64,000 nt of DNA from positions 449,501-513,500 of the forward strand of contig NZ_CP049057.1 of NCBI RefSeq assembly GCF_011044175.1, read 5' to 3'. Below the pieces are notes generated by a model. The model saw only the letters and a program-made list of their open reading frames with translations. It searched no databases and had not been told where the DNA came from. Both the position numbers and the translations under genes were made by a program. Positions 32,585 to 40,790 of the stretch are shown in pieces (within the stretch, counting starts at the first letter, position 1; every line of letters begins with the position of its first letter). Source of the DNA: Rasiella rasia (lineage in GTDB: Bacteria; Bacteroidota; Bacteroidia; Flavobacteriales; Flavobacteriaceae).

Positions 32585-33056
32585 AGTGAAGTTTATTCTA
32601 CCAATCCAATTAGTTAATTTAATTCTAGGCACTGAAATTTTCCAGCTTGATGCTAACGTCGAGTGTTTGAAATTTAGCGTGTGAAACTACGCCTAATTTT
32701 TAAGTTTTGTATACTTTGTAAATAAAAAAAAACTCCATTGGATCTTATAATAGCTATGTTTTTTTAGCTTTTGTCGTATACTAGCGTTGTGTATTCTAAA
32801 ATTGATACTCAATCAATACTTTAAAATAGTGTCTTGAAACACTACTTAGCGATAGCTAAATATCATAATCTAAAAATCAAGGCTGCATACTAACGACCAT
32901 GAACAAATTGTAGCTAAAGTACATTTTAGGGGTTATGAACTGCGCGTTGGTGAGACAATTAACTGCTCATTCTCCACATTTTTAATAAATACTAAGGCTA
33001 TTTCAAAATTTACACCTATATTTGGTTAACCAATCTGGTAAACCAATTAATGTAAT
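32585..33056. other. 472-bp non-coding stretch
   Basis: No frame with coding character is seen on either strand. The sequence is AT-rich and holds short CTAACG/CTAGCG words at 32653, 32781 and 32890 without clear structure. The right end (from 33017) contains the promoter and operator of the sugar-acid operon. Confidence 0.6.
33017..33046 (+). promoter_or_regulatory. -7 box and paired UxuR-like operator of the gluconate operon
   Basis: TATATTTG (33017-33024) is a perfect -7 box. Overlapping it is the palindrome TTGGTTAACCAA (33022-33033) and, one base later, CTGGTAAACCAA (33035-33046). The TTGGTnnACCAA form matches operators of FadR-subfamily GntR regulators such as UxuR/ExuR. A bound repressor would cover the transcription start. 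The same layout recurs at 36371-36400. Confidence 0.7.
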
Positions 33057-35018
33057 ATGATTCAATCGTTAGAACAACGTTCATTGTCTCAAGCGAAAAT
33101 CACTTTAGACCCTATAGGTACACCTATGACGCCACAAAAAAGTACGATATATTTTATAATGGGAGTTTCTGGTGTGGGTAAAAGCACCATTGGTGCAATG
33201 CTTTCAGAAGCATTAAAAATACCCTTTTTTGATGGAGACGACTACCATCCTACTGCCAATGTAGAAAAAATGACCAATGGGCAACCTCTTAACGATGATG
33301 ATCGCTACGATTGGTTACTGGCGCTAAATACACTAGCACAAACTCAAGAAAAAAGAAATAGCTGTATCATCGTGTGCTCTGCACTCAAAGAAAACTACAG
33401 AGAAATACTATCTAATGGTGTGGCGTCACCTATTCAATGGATTCATTTAGTGGGTGCCTTTGAGCTTGTATTAGACCGAATAGACGCCCGCCAGAATCAC
33501 TTTATGCCTTCAAATTTATTGAAGTCACAATTCGACACCTTAGAACCACCAGCAAATGCTATTGAAATAGATATCAGTCTCCCACCAAAAGAAATTGTAC
33601 AACAAATTATGAACGAACTTACTAGTAAAACAGAATTCGGATTGTTTGGTCTGGGTGTTATGGGGAAAAGCTTGAGTAGAAACCTGGCCAACAATAATTT
33701 TAAAATTTCACTGTACAACAGACATGTTCCCAACACCGAAGAGAATGTTGCGCTACACTTTAAAAATGCACATCCTGAGCTGTCTAATGCACTTCCTTTT
33801 GACAATATTGAGACCTTTGTAGCCTCTATACAAACGCCTAGAAAGATTATGCTCATGGTGAATGCTGGCAAAACAATCGATTACGTGATTGAAGACCTTC
33901 TCCCCCATTTAGAGGTTGGAGATATACTTATTGACGGTGGAAATTCTAACTATAAAAAAACAAAGCAACGCTCAGAATACTTGGCGTCTAAAGGAATTCA
34001 TTTTATTGGCGTAGGCGTTTCGGGTGGTGAAGAAGGTGCTTTAAACGGTCCATCGATTATGCCTAGTGGGTTAAAAAAAACATACAATACAGTAGCCCCG
34101 TTTTTTGAAGCAATCGCGGCAAAAGACAAAAACCAGCTTCCTTGTTGCACCTACATCGGGCCCGAAGGCAGTGGGCATTTTGTAAAAATGGTACACAATG
34201 GTATTGAATACGCCGAAATGCAACTGCTAGCAGAGGTTGTCGTGATTTTAAAAGAATTAGGGAATAACCCAGATGAAATAGCCACACTATTAGAATCATG
34301 GAAAGTTTCAGCAAGTAGCTATTTACTTGAAATTACCATAGACATTCTAAGAAAAAAGGAAGAAGGTGATTGGCTTCTACACAAAATTATGGACAAGGCA
34401 GGTAACAAAGGCACGGGTAACTGGGCCACTATAGCTACCGCAGAACTGGGCACACCAAGTTCTCTTATTGCCACTGCCCTATTTGCAAGATATACTTCCT
34501 TTTATAAAGAAGACCGCGTACGGTTTCAGAAATTGTATGAGACAGAAGCTAGTGCTCCCAAACTTAGTGTAGATGAAGTGTTTAAGGCATACCAATTCGC
34601 TAGAATTATAAATCATTTTCAAGGCATAAAACTAATTACAGAAGCTTCAAAGTCGTTCGATTGGTACATAAACCTTAGTGAAGTCGCGAGAATTTGGACC
34701 AATGGCTGCATAATTAGATCTGCGCTTATGGAGGATCTTGTTGAAATTTTAAAAGATGATGACACCATGCTGGCTAACCAGTACATTGTTCAGCAAATAG
34801 ATGCTTTAAAATCTGAAGCGCGTACAACGGTTGCCCAGTGTGTTCTTGCTGAAATACCAGTTCCGTGTCTTAGTGAAGCAATTAACTTTTTTCATAGCCT
34901 AACCACAGCAAAATCTTCGGCAAATATCATACAAGCACAACGCGACTATTTTGGAGCACATACATACCAAAGAGTCGATGATACTACAGGTAAAATGTAT
35001 CACACCAACTGGAAATAA
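33057..35018 (+). CDS. Fused gluconokinase and 6-phosphogluconate dehydrogenase
   Basis: 653-residue fusion. The N-terminal part (about 30-185) is a GntK-type gluconokinase: Walker A MGVSGVGKST, FFDGDDYHPTANVEKMTNGQPLNDDDR and CSALKENYR. The C-terminal part (about 192-653) is 6-phosphogluconate dehydrogenase: Rossmann motif GLFGLGVMGKSL, GVSGGEEGALNGPSIMPSG near 320, and the catalytic Lys region GSGHFVKMVHNGIEY. One polypeptide would take gluconate to ribulose-5-phosphate with CO2 release. The ATG at 33126 (Met24) is an alternative start nearer the kinase domain; the one at 33057 is 11 bases after the operator. The transporter gene follows by 18 bp. Confidence 0.92.
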   Translation: MIQSLEQRSLSQAKITLDPIGTPMTPQKSTIYFIMGVSGVGKSTIGAMLSEALKIPFFDGDDYHPTANVEKMTNGQPLNDDDRYDWLLALNTLAQTQEKRNSCIIVCSALKENYREILSNGVASPIQWIHLVGAFELVLDRIDARQNHFMPSNLLKSQFDTLEPPANAIEIDISLPPKEIVQQIMNELTSKTEFGLFGLGVMGKSLSRNLANNNFKISLYNRHVPNTEENVALHFKNAHPELSNALPFDNIETFVASIQTPRKIMLMVNAGKTIDYVIEDLLPHLEVGDILIDGGNSNYKKTKQRSEYLASKGIHFIGVGVSGGEEGALNGPSIMPSGLKKTYNTVAPFFEAIAAKDKNQLPCCTYIGPEGSGHFVKMVHNGIEYAEMQLLAEVVVILKELGNNPDEIATLLESWKVSASSYLLEITIDILRKKEEGDWLLHKIMDKAGNKGTGNWATIATAELGTPSSLIATALFARYTSFYKEDRVRFQKLYETEASAPKLSVDEVFKAYQFARIINHFQGIKLITEASKSFDWYINLSEVARIWTNGCIIRSALMEDLVEILKDDDTMLANQYIVQQIDALKSEARTTVAQCVLAEIPVPCLSEAINFFHSLTTAKSSANIIQAQRDYFGAHTYQRVDDTTGKMYHTNWK

Positions 35019-35036
35019 CTAACAGATAAAAACTAT

Positions 35037-36305
35037 ATGTCTACCGCTAAGAAATCATTTATTAAAAAGATTATAGCCCTTATTTTAAGCTTTGGGCCAG
35101 GAATATTCGCTATTGGATATACCATAGGTACCGGGAGTGTAACGTCTATGATTGTCGCGGGTAGTTCGTATGGGATGCAATTATTATGGGTGTTACTCTT
35201 AAGTTGTCTTTTTTCGGGCGTTTTAATGTTTGCCTACGGAAATTATGCCCTAATTTCTGGAGAAACAGCGCTGTATGGCTTTAAGAAGCATATTAAGGGC
35301 GGAAAAATTTTAGCAATATTAATCATTGTTGGTATCACATTCGGGCAATGGAACTCACTTATGGGCATTTTAGGGATTTCTTCTAATATGCTCTTTGAAA
35401 TTCTAGCAATGAATTTTGAAGGCTTAGCGCCTTATAAATACGAGACTGTGTTAACAATTGCCATACTAATCATAGCTATTTTTTATGGCATCATGATGGT
35501 AGGGAAATACAAATTCTTTGAGAAGGTATTAGTGATCTTTGTAACCTTCATGGGACTCTCATTTCTACTATCCCTATTTTTTGTGTATCCGCTTCCTGCA
35601 GATATTGCTAAAGGATTAATTCCTTCTGTACCCGAAGTTGAAGGTGGTAAAATGATGGTGGCAGCCTTTGTGGGTACAACCATGGCAGCTGCAACATTTT
35701 TGTCTAGACCTTTGTTTATAAGAGGTAAAGGTTGGACCATAGCTAATTTAAAGCAGCAAAGAAATGACTCTATAACTGCCGCCGTATTAGTCTTTATCAT
35801 CAGCGCCGCAATTATGGCTGTTGCTTGTGGGGCATTGTATTATGGTGGAGCACCTGTAACACAAGTTTTAGACATGGCAAACACCTTAGAGCCTATTGCT
35901 GGAAATTTTGCCGTGGCAATATTTTTCTTCGGAACCTTAAGTGCAGGGTTGTCGTCTATTTTCCCCTGCTTATTAATCGCTCCCCTCCTACTTGCAGATT
36001 ATCAGTCTGGTGAGTTAGACACTACCTCTAAACAATTTAAAATAGTAACATTTATAGCATGTTTAGTAGCCTTGATTGTTCCTGTTTTTGGTGCAAACCC
36101 CATAAAAACACAAATCTTAACTCAAGTCTTTAATGTGTTTGTATTACCCATTGTTGTTTTAGGAATTATCTTATTGGTAAATAATAAAAAGGTAATGAAA
36201 GGTTACAAAACAAGTATATGGGTAAATATAGGGCTGTTTGCAGCCTTATTCTTTGCCTGCGTTGTGTCGTATACAGGAGTAGTTGCTATTCTCGACAGTA
36301 TGTAA
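35037..36305 (+). CDS. NRAMP-fold transporter without the metal-binding motifs
   Basis: 422-residue inner-membrane protein with about 11 helices and the overall NRAMP pattern. The first helix reads SFGPGIFAIGYTIGTGSV, where metal transporters have GYMDPGN; the Asp and Asn metal ligands are replaced. Helix 6 reads GTTMAAATFLSRP, without the MPH motif. It is therefore unlikely to carry Mn2+ or Fe2+. It sits 18 bp behind the gluconokinase fusion and ahead of an SDR, all under matching operators. A role in uptake of a sugar acid or in a related ion movement is a guess. The fold call is fairly sure; substrate unknown. Confidence 0.8.
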   Translation: MSTAKKSFIKKIIALILSFGPGIFAIGYTIGTGSVTSMIVAGSSYGMQLLWVLLLSCLFSGVLMFAYGNYALISGETALYGFKKHIKGGKILAILIIVGITFGQWNSLMGILGISSNMLFEILAMNFEGLAPYKYETVLTIAILIIAIFYGIMMVGKYKFFEKVLVIFVTFMGLSFLLSLFFVYPLPADIAKGLIPSVPEVEGGKMMVAAFVGTTMAAATFLSRPLFIRGKGWTIANLKQQRNDSITAAVLVFIISAAIMAVACGALYYGGAPVTQVLDMANTLEPIAGNFAVAIFFFGTLSAGLSSIFPCLLIAPLLLADYQSGELDTTSKQFKIVTFIACLVALIVPVFGANPIKTQILTQVFNVFVLPIVVLGIILLVNNKKVMKGYKTSIWVNIGLFAALFFACVVSYTGVVAILDSM

Positions 36306-36348
36306 GAAGGCGTAATTATTATATTAATGTTAAATCTAATGACAAGAA

Positions 36349-36400
36349 TTGCAGCAGTAATAATAATAAGTATCTTTGGTCAACCAAACTGGTTAACCAA
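36349..36400 (+). promoter_or_regulatory. Promoter and paired UxuR-like operator of the SDR gene
   Basis: TTG (36349-36351), 19-bp spacer, TATCTTTG (36371-36378) form a promoter. TTGGTCAACCAA (36376-36387) overlaps the -7 box and CTGGTTAACCAA (36389-36400) follows after one base. Palindrome spacing and overlap with the -7 box are identical to the site at 33017-33046. Confidence 0.72.
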
Positions 36401-36458
36401 TTTAATTTCTTCGGAAATAGCAGACATTTTTTAAAATCGAAATATATAATCTATACAT

Positions 36459-37214
36459 ATGAGTACATTAAAAGGGAAGGTAGCCGTTGTAACTGGCGGT
36501 TCACGCGACATAGGACGAGCAATCTGTGTGAAATTAGCGAAAGAAGGTGCTAAAGTAGTTGTAAACTATTTAAATTCTGAAAGCGATAAAGATGAAACAC
36601 TTGCTGCTATTAAAGCCGTTGGTGGCGAAGCAATCGCTGTGCGTTGCGACGTTTCAAAACAAGAAGATATAGACCATATGGTTGCGGAAACCAAAAAAGC
36701 ATTTGGTGATACTGTAGATGTTTTGGTAAATAATGCAGGAGGTTTGTTCGCTAGAAAAACCGTTGAAGAATTAGATGAGAAATTTTACAACCTAGTTATG
36801 GATGTAAATTTTAAAGGAACCGTATTTGTTACTCAAGCATTTAAGCCTGTAATGAAAAAAGGATCTTCTATTGTAAACTTAGCATCCCAGGCTGGTAGAG
36901 ATGGCGGCGGCGGTGGTTCTGCAATATATGCAGCTTCTAAAGCAGCAGTAATGGCACTTACCAGAAACTGGGCGAAAGAATTGGGACCACAAGGAATACG
37001 TATAAACGCCGTTTGCCCCGGACTAATTGGAACTAAATTTCATGATGATTTTACGGCAGATCAAGTGCGTACTAACGTAGCAAATGCTACTCCTTTACGT
37101 AGAGAAGGTGCTCCAGAAGAGGTTGCAGATTTAGTGGCTTACTTGGCTGGTGATGAAGCTTCTTTCATGACAGGAAACAATGTAGACATTAACGGCGGAT
37201 TGGCATTTAGCTAA
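36459..37214 (+). CDS. SDR oxidoreductase of the sugar-acid locus
   Basis: 251-residue classical SDR: cofactor motif VTGGSRDIGRAI near 12, NNAGGLF near 91, catalytic Ser in NLASQAG and YAASKAAV (Y-x3-K), end DINGGLAF. The GGSRDIG and NNAGGLFARK forms recall SDRs in flavobacterial uronate and alginate operons, where a reductase converts the open-chain keto-uronate to 2-keto-3-deoxygluconate. That assignment is inference from motif and from the UxuR-like operator. A gluconate 5-dehydrogenase is an alternative. It has its own promoter and a terminator behind it. Confidence 0.88.
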   Translation: MSTLKGKVAVVTGGSRDIGRAICVKLAKEGAKVVVNYLNSESDKDETLAAIKAVGGEAIAVRCDVSKQEDIDHMVAETKKAFGDTVDVLVNNAGGLFARKTVEELDEKFYNLVMDVNFKGTVFVTQAFKPVMKKGSSIVNLASQAGRDGGGGGSAIYAASKAAVMALTRNWAKELGPQGIRINAVCPGLIGTKFHDDFTADQVRTNVANATPLRREGAPEEVADLVAYLAGDEASFMTGNNVDINGGLAFS

Positions 37215-37249
37215 AAAGAAGTCTCGAAAATACTTTACACAATAACTAA

Positions 37250-37283
37250 AAAGGTATGTAGCATGTATTTGTTACATACCTTT
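37250..37283. terminator. Bidirectional terminator
   Basis: Perfect 11-bp stem AAAGGTATGTA / TACATACCTTT (37250-37260 with 37273-37283), 12-base loop. It separates the SDR gene from the leftward lipoprotein genes. Confidence 0.8.
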
Positions 37284-37291
37284 CTTGTATT

Positions 37292-37753
37292 CTAAAAGGT
37301 TTTATATGTTACATCTTGCACTTTAATTAATTTTGTTTGTCCTTTAAGAAAAGTTCCTTTAGGCCCATAAGTCGCTGCCCGAACTATCTTTCCTAACTCT
37401 TCTAATTCCTCTTTGTTGTAATCTATATAACCCATTTGGTTAAGACATTGTAGCAAGGTAGGCGCAAAGCTCTTTTGGTTAATCATCTCAATATTTTTAT
37501 ACTTCAGCGTAAGTACTTTGGTAGGCGTAGCTTGAAAGTGAATTGTGTCTGAGAATTTTTCGCTCGTTATAAATCCATCTGCCAGGCCTTCGCCTAGATC
37601 TTCTCCGCTTAACACCTTCCCTACTACTGTTAAGTGGGTGCTCAGGTTAGATTGTTCTGCTTGGTAGCTCGCAATGGTTTCAAACTCATATTCGCTATTG
37701 CATCCCATTAAAATTATTAGTAGTGTACTTATCAAGTTCTTCATAACCTTCAA
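37292..37753 (-). CDS. Lipoprotein of unknown function
   Basis: 153-residue protein with a lipoprotein signal (LLIILMGC, Cys18). The mature part has no motif I recognise; it contains ITSEKFSDTIHFQATPTKVLTLKYK (read in two halves) and ends in a basic stretch. It lies 8 bp after the neighbouring secreted-protein gene on the same strand, so the two form a pair. Confidence 0.72.
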   Translation of the reverse strand: MKVMKNLISTLLIILMGCNSEYEFETIASYQAEQSNLSTHLTVVGKVLSGEDLGEGLADGFITSEKFSDTIHFQATPTKVLTLKYKNIEMINQKSFAPTLLQCLNQMGYIDYNKEELEELGKIVRAATYGPKGTFLKGQTKLIKVQDVTYKTF

Positions 37754-37761
37754 TCATTAAT

Positions 37762-38286
37762 TTAACAATCGTTTTTACTGTAAATTAAATCATCAAACAG
37801 CACTTCATCTAATTGCTCAACTACTGTTTTGTCTAGGGTTTCTGATTCTGCTTCTAAAAAGACCTTGAACTGTTTTTTTGTGTCTGGGCTAATCCAATTT
37901 CCATTTAAGGAACTTTCGTCTTCTTCTAAAAACAACACTCCAGAGAAATTATCTTCAACCATACAAAAGTTTTTATGTTGCTGGTTGGGCATGACTTCTA
38001 GTAATATCCATTTTTCCTGAGTATCGTAGCTATACATTGCTAGAAAGTAATTATGACCGCCACAAGCCCGTTCCATCTCTTTGAAGTACAACTGTATATT
38101 GATTCTTTCATTTAATGTGCCTTTGTATAAAACAGTTCTTACCACATCTGTAGTAGTTTTTGGTGCTTCGGAAATTGCTACACTTGAACACTTGTCTGTT
38201 TTTGCACCGATTTCCGAAGTAATAAGTTCAGAAGTTGCGTGATATGGCAAAAAGAGTATATAAATGAATACTAATAAGATTTTCAT
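37762..38286 (-). CDS. Secreted protein of unknown function
   Basis: 174-residue protein with a signal peptide (ILLVFIYILFLPYHATS, cleavage about residue 19). Four cysteines in the mature part (CSSVAIS, RACGGHNYF, FCMVEDN and the final Cys) could form disulfides. No lipobox, no T9SS tail. Probably periplasmic; family not recognised. Confidence 0.7.
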   Translation of the reverse strand: MKILLVFIYILFLPYHATSELITSEIGAKTDKCSSVAISEAPKTTTDVVRTVLYKGTLNERINIQLYFKEMERACGGHNYFLAMYSYDTQEKWILLEVMPNQQHKNFCMVEDNFSGVLFLEEDESSLNGNWISPDTKKQFKVFLEAESETLDKTVVEQLDEVLFDDLIYSKNDC

Positions 38287-38409
38287 GGTATTGGTAGTTT
38301 AATATTATTTCTAAAGGTATGATAAACCAGATAAAAGTGCCCCCAATTAAGTGCTACTAAAAAGAATCGCCTTTCGTATTACTTTCTGTACGTTTGAAAG
38401 ACTGAAACT

Positions 38410-40683
38410 TTATTGAATTTTTAGAAGCTCCTTAATAGCATTAATTTCATTTTGTTGACTTTTAAGCGCGGTTTCTAACTGATTCATTTTTGTATTTTGG
38501 GTTTCAATCATTAGTTTTTGTGTTAGAATTTGATCATCCTGTGCAGTAATTAGACGCTGTTGTTCTTGAATTGCCTTAATTAAAACAGGTAGTAATTCTA
38601 CATACGTGAGTGCTTTCAAATTTGCTGTAACACGAATTATTTCTCCTGTATTCGAATTATAGTCTACATCTTCTGTAATAACCACCTCTGGAACTACTTT
38701 TTCTACATCTTGCGCTATTAACCCTATTCTTGTTCTGTCATTCGGACTTATAGTCTTTTTATATTGGTAGGTTACGGGTTCAAGCTGCATAATTTCTGAA
38801 AGTCCATATGCTAGTGACCTAATGTTGTATTTGGTGTTTCTATCTGAAAAGGTTACAAAACTATTAGCTACCACATCATCCCAATGTTCGTTAGCTGTAT
38901 TATTGCCTAGGTCATATCCTGAAGCAGATCCAGAAAATGGAATAATATTTCCGTCTAGGCCTAAATTATCACTTCCTAAATTGGCAATTTCTAAATAGCT
39001 CGAACTACCGGGCACACCTACTTCTATTTCAGCATTAAATCGTATTACATTCGTGTCAAACTCTCCGTAAACTAGCGCATTATCTGCATTGTTAAAACTA
39101 TTTTCTATATATAATTTATTAGAACCCGTTTCATTATATCCAGCCTGATACCCTATGGCTATGTTGCTATTACCCGCCGAGTTAAGGTATAAAGATTGAT
39201 ACCCAAATGCTATATTGTTATGACCCGTAATGTTGGTATACAACGACCGATTTCCATTGGCTATGTTATTACTCCCTGTAGTGTTATTGCGCAGAGTGTT
39301 TTCACCATTTGCTATATTGTTTACACCTGTTGTATTTACTCGTAAAGATTGATTTCCGTTGGAAATATTATTACTTCCAGTTGTGTTAGTAAACAATGAG
39401 AAAAAGCCGTTGGCTATGTTATTAGCACCTGTAGAATTAGAATACAAAGAGAAGAATCCATTCGCAATATTATTAGCACCCGTTGTGTTACTGCGTAGCG
39501 ATTGAAAACCTGCAGCTATATTATTTCCACCAGTAGTGTTGGAATATAACGCTTGATTGCCCCTAGCTACGTTATTACTTCCCGTAGTATTGTTTCTTAA
39601 GGACTGAAAACCAATTGCCGTATTATACTCCCCTGTGGTATTAGTATACAACGACTGATACCCTGATGCTATATTGTGACTGCCTGTTGTATTGCTATGT
39701 AAGGCTTCAGATCCTGTTGCTATATTATAATTACCTGTAGTGTTATCTCGCATTGCATTTACTCCAATTGCTATATTACTCTGTCCTGTAGTATTAGACC
39801 ATAAAGAACGATGTCCCATAGCTAAATTATGGTGCCCTGTGGTATTTGCAAAAAGAGATTGTGTACCATTAGCCACATTTGCATAACCGGCGGTGTTAGC
39901 ATATAATGCTTCAAAACCGATAGCCAAATTGCCGTCTCCTGTGGTATTAGAAAGTAAAGAGGCATACCCTAGCGCAACGTTACTATCTCCTGTTGTGTTA
40001 GAAAATAAAGAAAAGGTATTTAACGCAGTATTAAAATTACCTGTGGTGTTGTCAGTTAGAGCGCTAGAACCAATTGCAACATTGTTAATTCCATACGTAT
40101 TTGCGTATAAAGACAGATACCCCGTTGCTATGTTATTATAACCAATTGTATTTGTATGCAGCGCCTGAAAGCCGTTGGCTATGTTGTTATTACCTGTAGT
40201 GTTCGAAAATAACGCTTCAAACCCAAGACCAATATTTTTATTATCACTAAGGTCATCGTTAGCACCAGCGTTAATTCCTAAGAATATTGAAGAGCCATTA
40301 TTTGTTCCATCAAGATCGCTTTTACCATCAAACAAATCGTCTATACGATCTACATTTCCTCCCGAATCAAGTGGAATCCATGAAGTGGTACTATGATCCC
40401 AATAATAGAATATATTATCTGAAGTCCTAAAAACAAGCATTCCATTTTGGTCTAATGACGGATTAATAGCAGAAAAATTATCAACTTTCGGAATTAACAG
40501 TCCGTCGCTGGCTGAAGGTGTTGCCTGATTTGAAGATTTTATATCTAATGTAGCATTGGGATTAGTTGTATTAATTCCAACCTGGGCATAGGTTGCTACA
40601 TTTATAAACAAGGAAAAAGCACAGACTGTACTAAAACAGATTAATTTTTCCGTAGAAAGCATTTTAAACCGTACTGTTTTCAT
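38410..40683 (-). CDS. Tail-fibre-like repeat protein with S74 chaperone domain
   Basis: 757-residue exported protein. The signal peptide is followed by AQVGINTTNPNATLDIKSS, the usual start of flavobacterial tail-fibre-like proteins. Residues 161-517 are 21 near-perfect 17-residue repeats of the form NTTGxNNIAxGxxSLYS, a YadA-head-like trimeric beta roll. The S74 intramolecular chaperone domain follows (about 620-700), with the self-cleavage motif SDRNTKYNI and GLIAQDVEKVVPEV. The end is a coiled coil (about 705-757). S74 domains drive trimerisation and usually cut themselves off. No T9SS tail is seen. A start at Met8 is possible. It is likely a surface fibre or adhesin. Confidence 0.88.
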   Translation of the reverse strand: MKTVRFKMLSTEKLICFSTVCAFSLFINVATYAQVGINTTNPNATLDIKSSNQATPSASDGLLIPKVDNFSAINPSLDQNGMLVFRTSDNIFYYWDHSTTSWIPLDSGGNVDRIDDLFDGKSDLDGTNNGSSIFLGINAGANDDLSDNKNIGLGFEALFSNTTGNNNIANGFQALHTNTIGYNNIATGYLSLYANTYGINNVAIGSSALTDNTTGNFNTALNTFSLFSNTTGDSNVALGYASLLSNTTGDGNLAIGFEALYANTAGYANVANGTQSLFANTTGHHNLAMGHRSLWSNTTGQSNIAIGVNAMRDNTTGNYNIATGSEALHSNTTGSHNIASGYQSLYTNTTGEYNTAIGFQSLRNNTTGSNNVARGNQALYSNTTGGNNIAAGFQSLRSNTTGANNIANGFFSLYSNSTGANNIANGFFSLFTNTTGSNNISNGNQSLRVNTTGVNNIANGENTLRNNTTGSNNIANGNRSLYTNITGHNNIAFGYQSLYLNSAGNSNIAIGYQAGYNETGSNKLYIENSFNNADNALVYGEFDTNVIRFNAEIEVGVPGSSSYLEIANLGSDNLGLDGNIIPFSGSASGYDLGNNTANEHWDDVVANSFVTFSDRNTKYNIRSLAYGLSEIMQLEPVTYQYKKTISPNDRTRIGLIAQDVEKVVPEVVITEDVDYNSNTGEIIRVTANLKALTYVELLPVLIKAIQEQQRLITAQDDQILTQKLMIETQNTKMNQLETALKSQQNEINAIKELLKIQ
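39133..40203 (-). repeat. 51-bp tandem repeats encoding 17-residue units (21 copies)
   Basis: Twenty-one in-frame units, each beginning with an AAC-ACT-ACA-GGT type codon set (Asn-Thr-Thr-Gly) on the minus strand. DNA identity between units is moderate because of synonymous codon changes. This points to old duplication with selection on the protein rather than a fresh DNA expansion. Confidence 0.85.
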
Positions 40684-40731
40684 AATTCCTTTGTTTTAAT
40701 ACTATTGTATATCGTGTATTGAATTAATATA

Positions 40732-40771
40732 AGCACCTAGCAATTCTAACTAGTCTAGACTACTAGGTGCT
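40732..40771 (-). terminator. Hairpin after the FG-GAP gene
   Basis: Perfect 9-bp stem AGCACCTAG / CTAGGTGCT (40732-40740 with 40763-40771) with a 22-base loop, downstream of the leftward FG-GAP gene. The T-run is weak, so it may be a terminator or an mRNA 3' end stabiliser. Confidence 0.55.
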
Positions 40772-40790
40772 ATTTATTGGTTAATTAGGG

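Noticed and set aside
32585-33056. Integron attC-like sites from CTAACG/CTAGCG words
   Set aside because: The words do not form paired core sites with the needed spacing and no integrase is present.
36218-36553. 111-codon frame across the transporter end and SDR start
   Set aside because: It overlaps two well-supported genes and the operator, with no coding character.
39133-40203. CRISPR-like or VNTR array
   Set aside because: The 51-bp units are in frame inside a long gene and encode regular 17-residue structural repeats; there are no spacers or cas genes.
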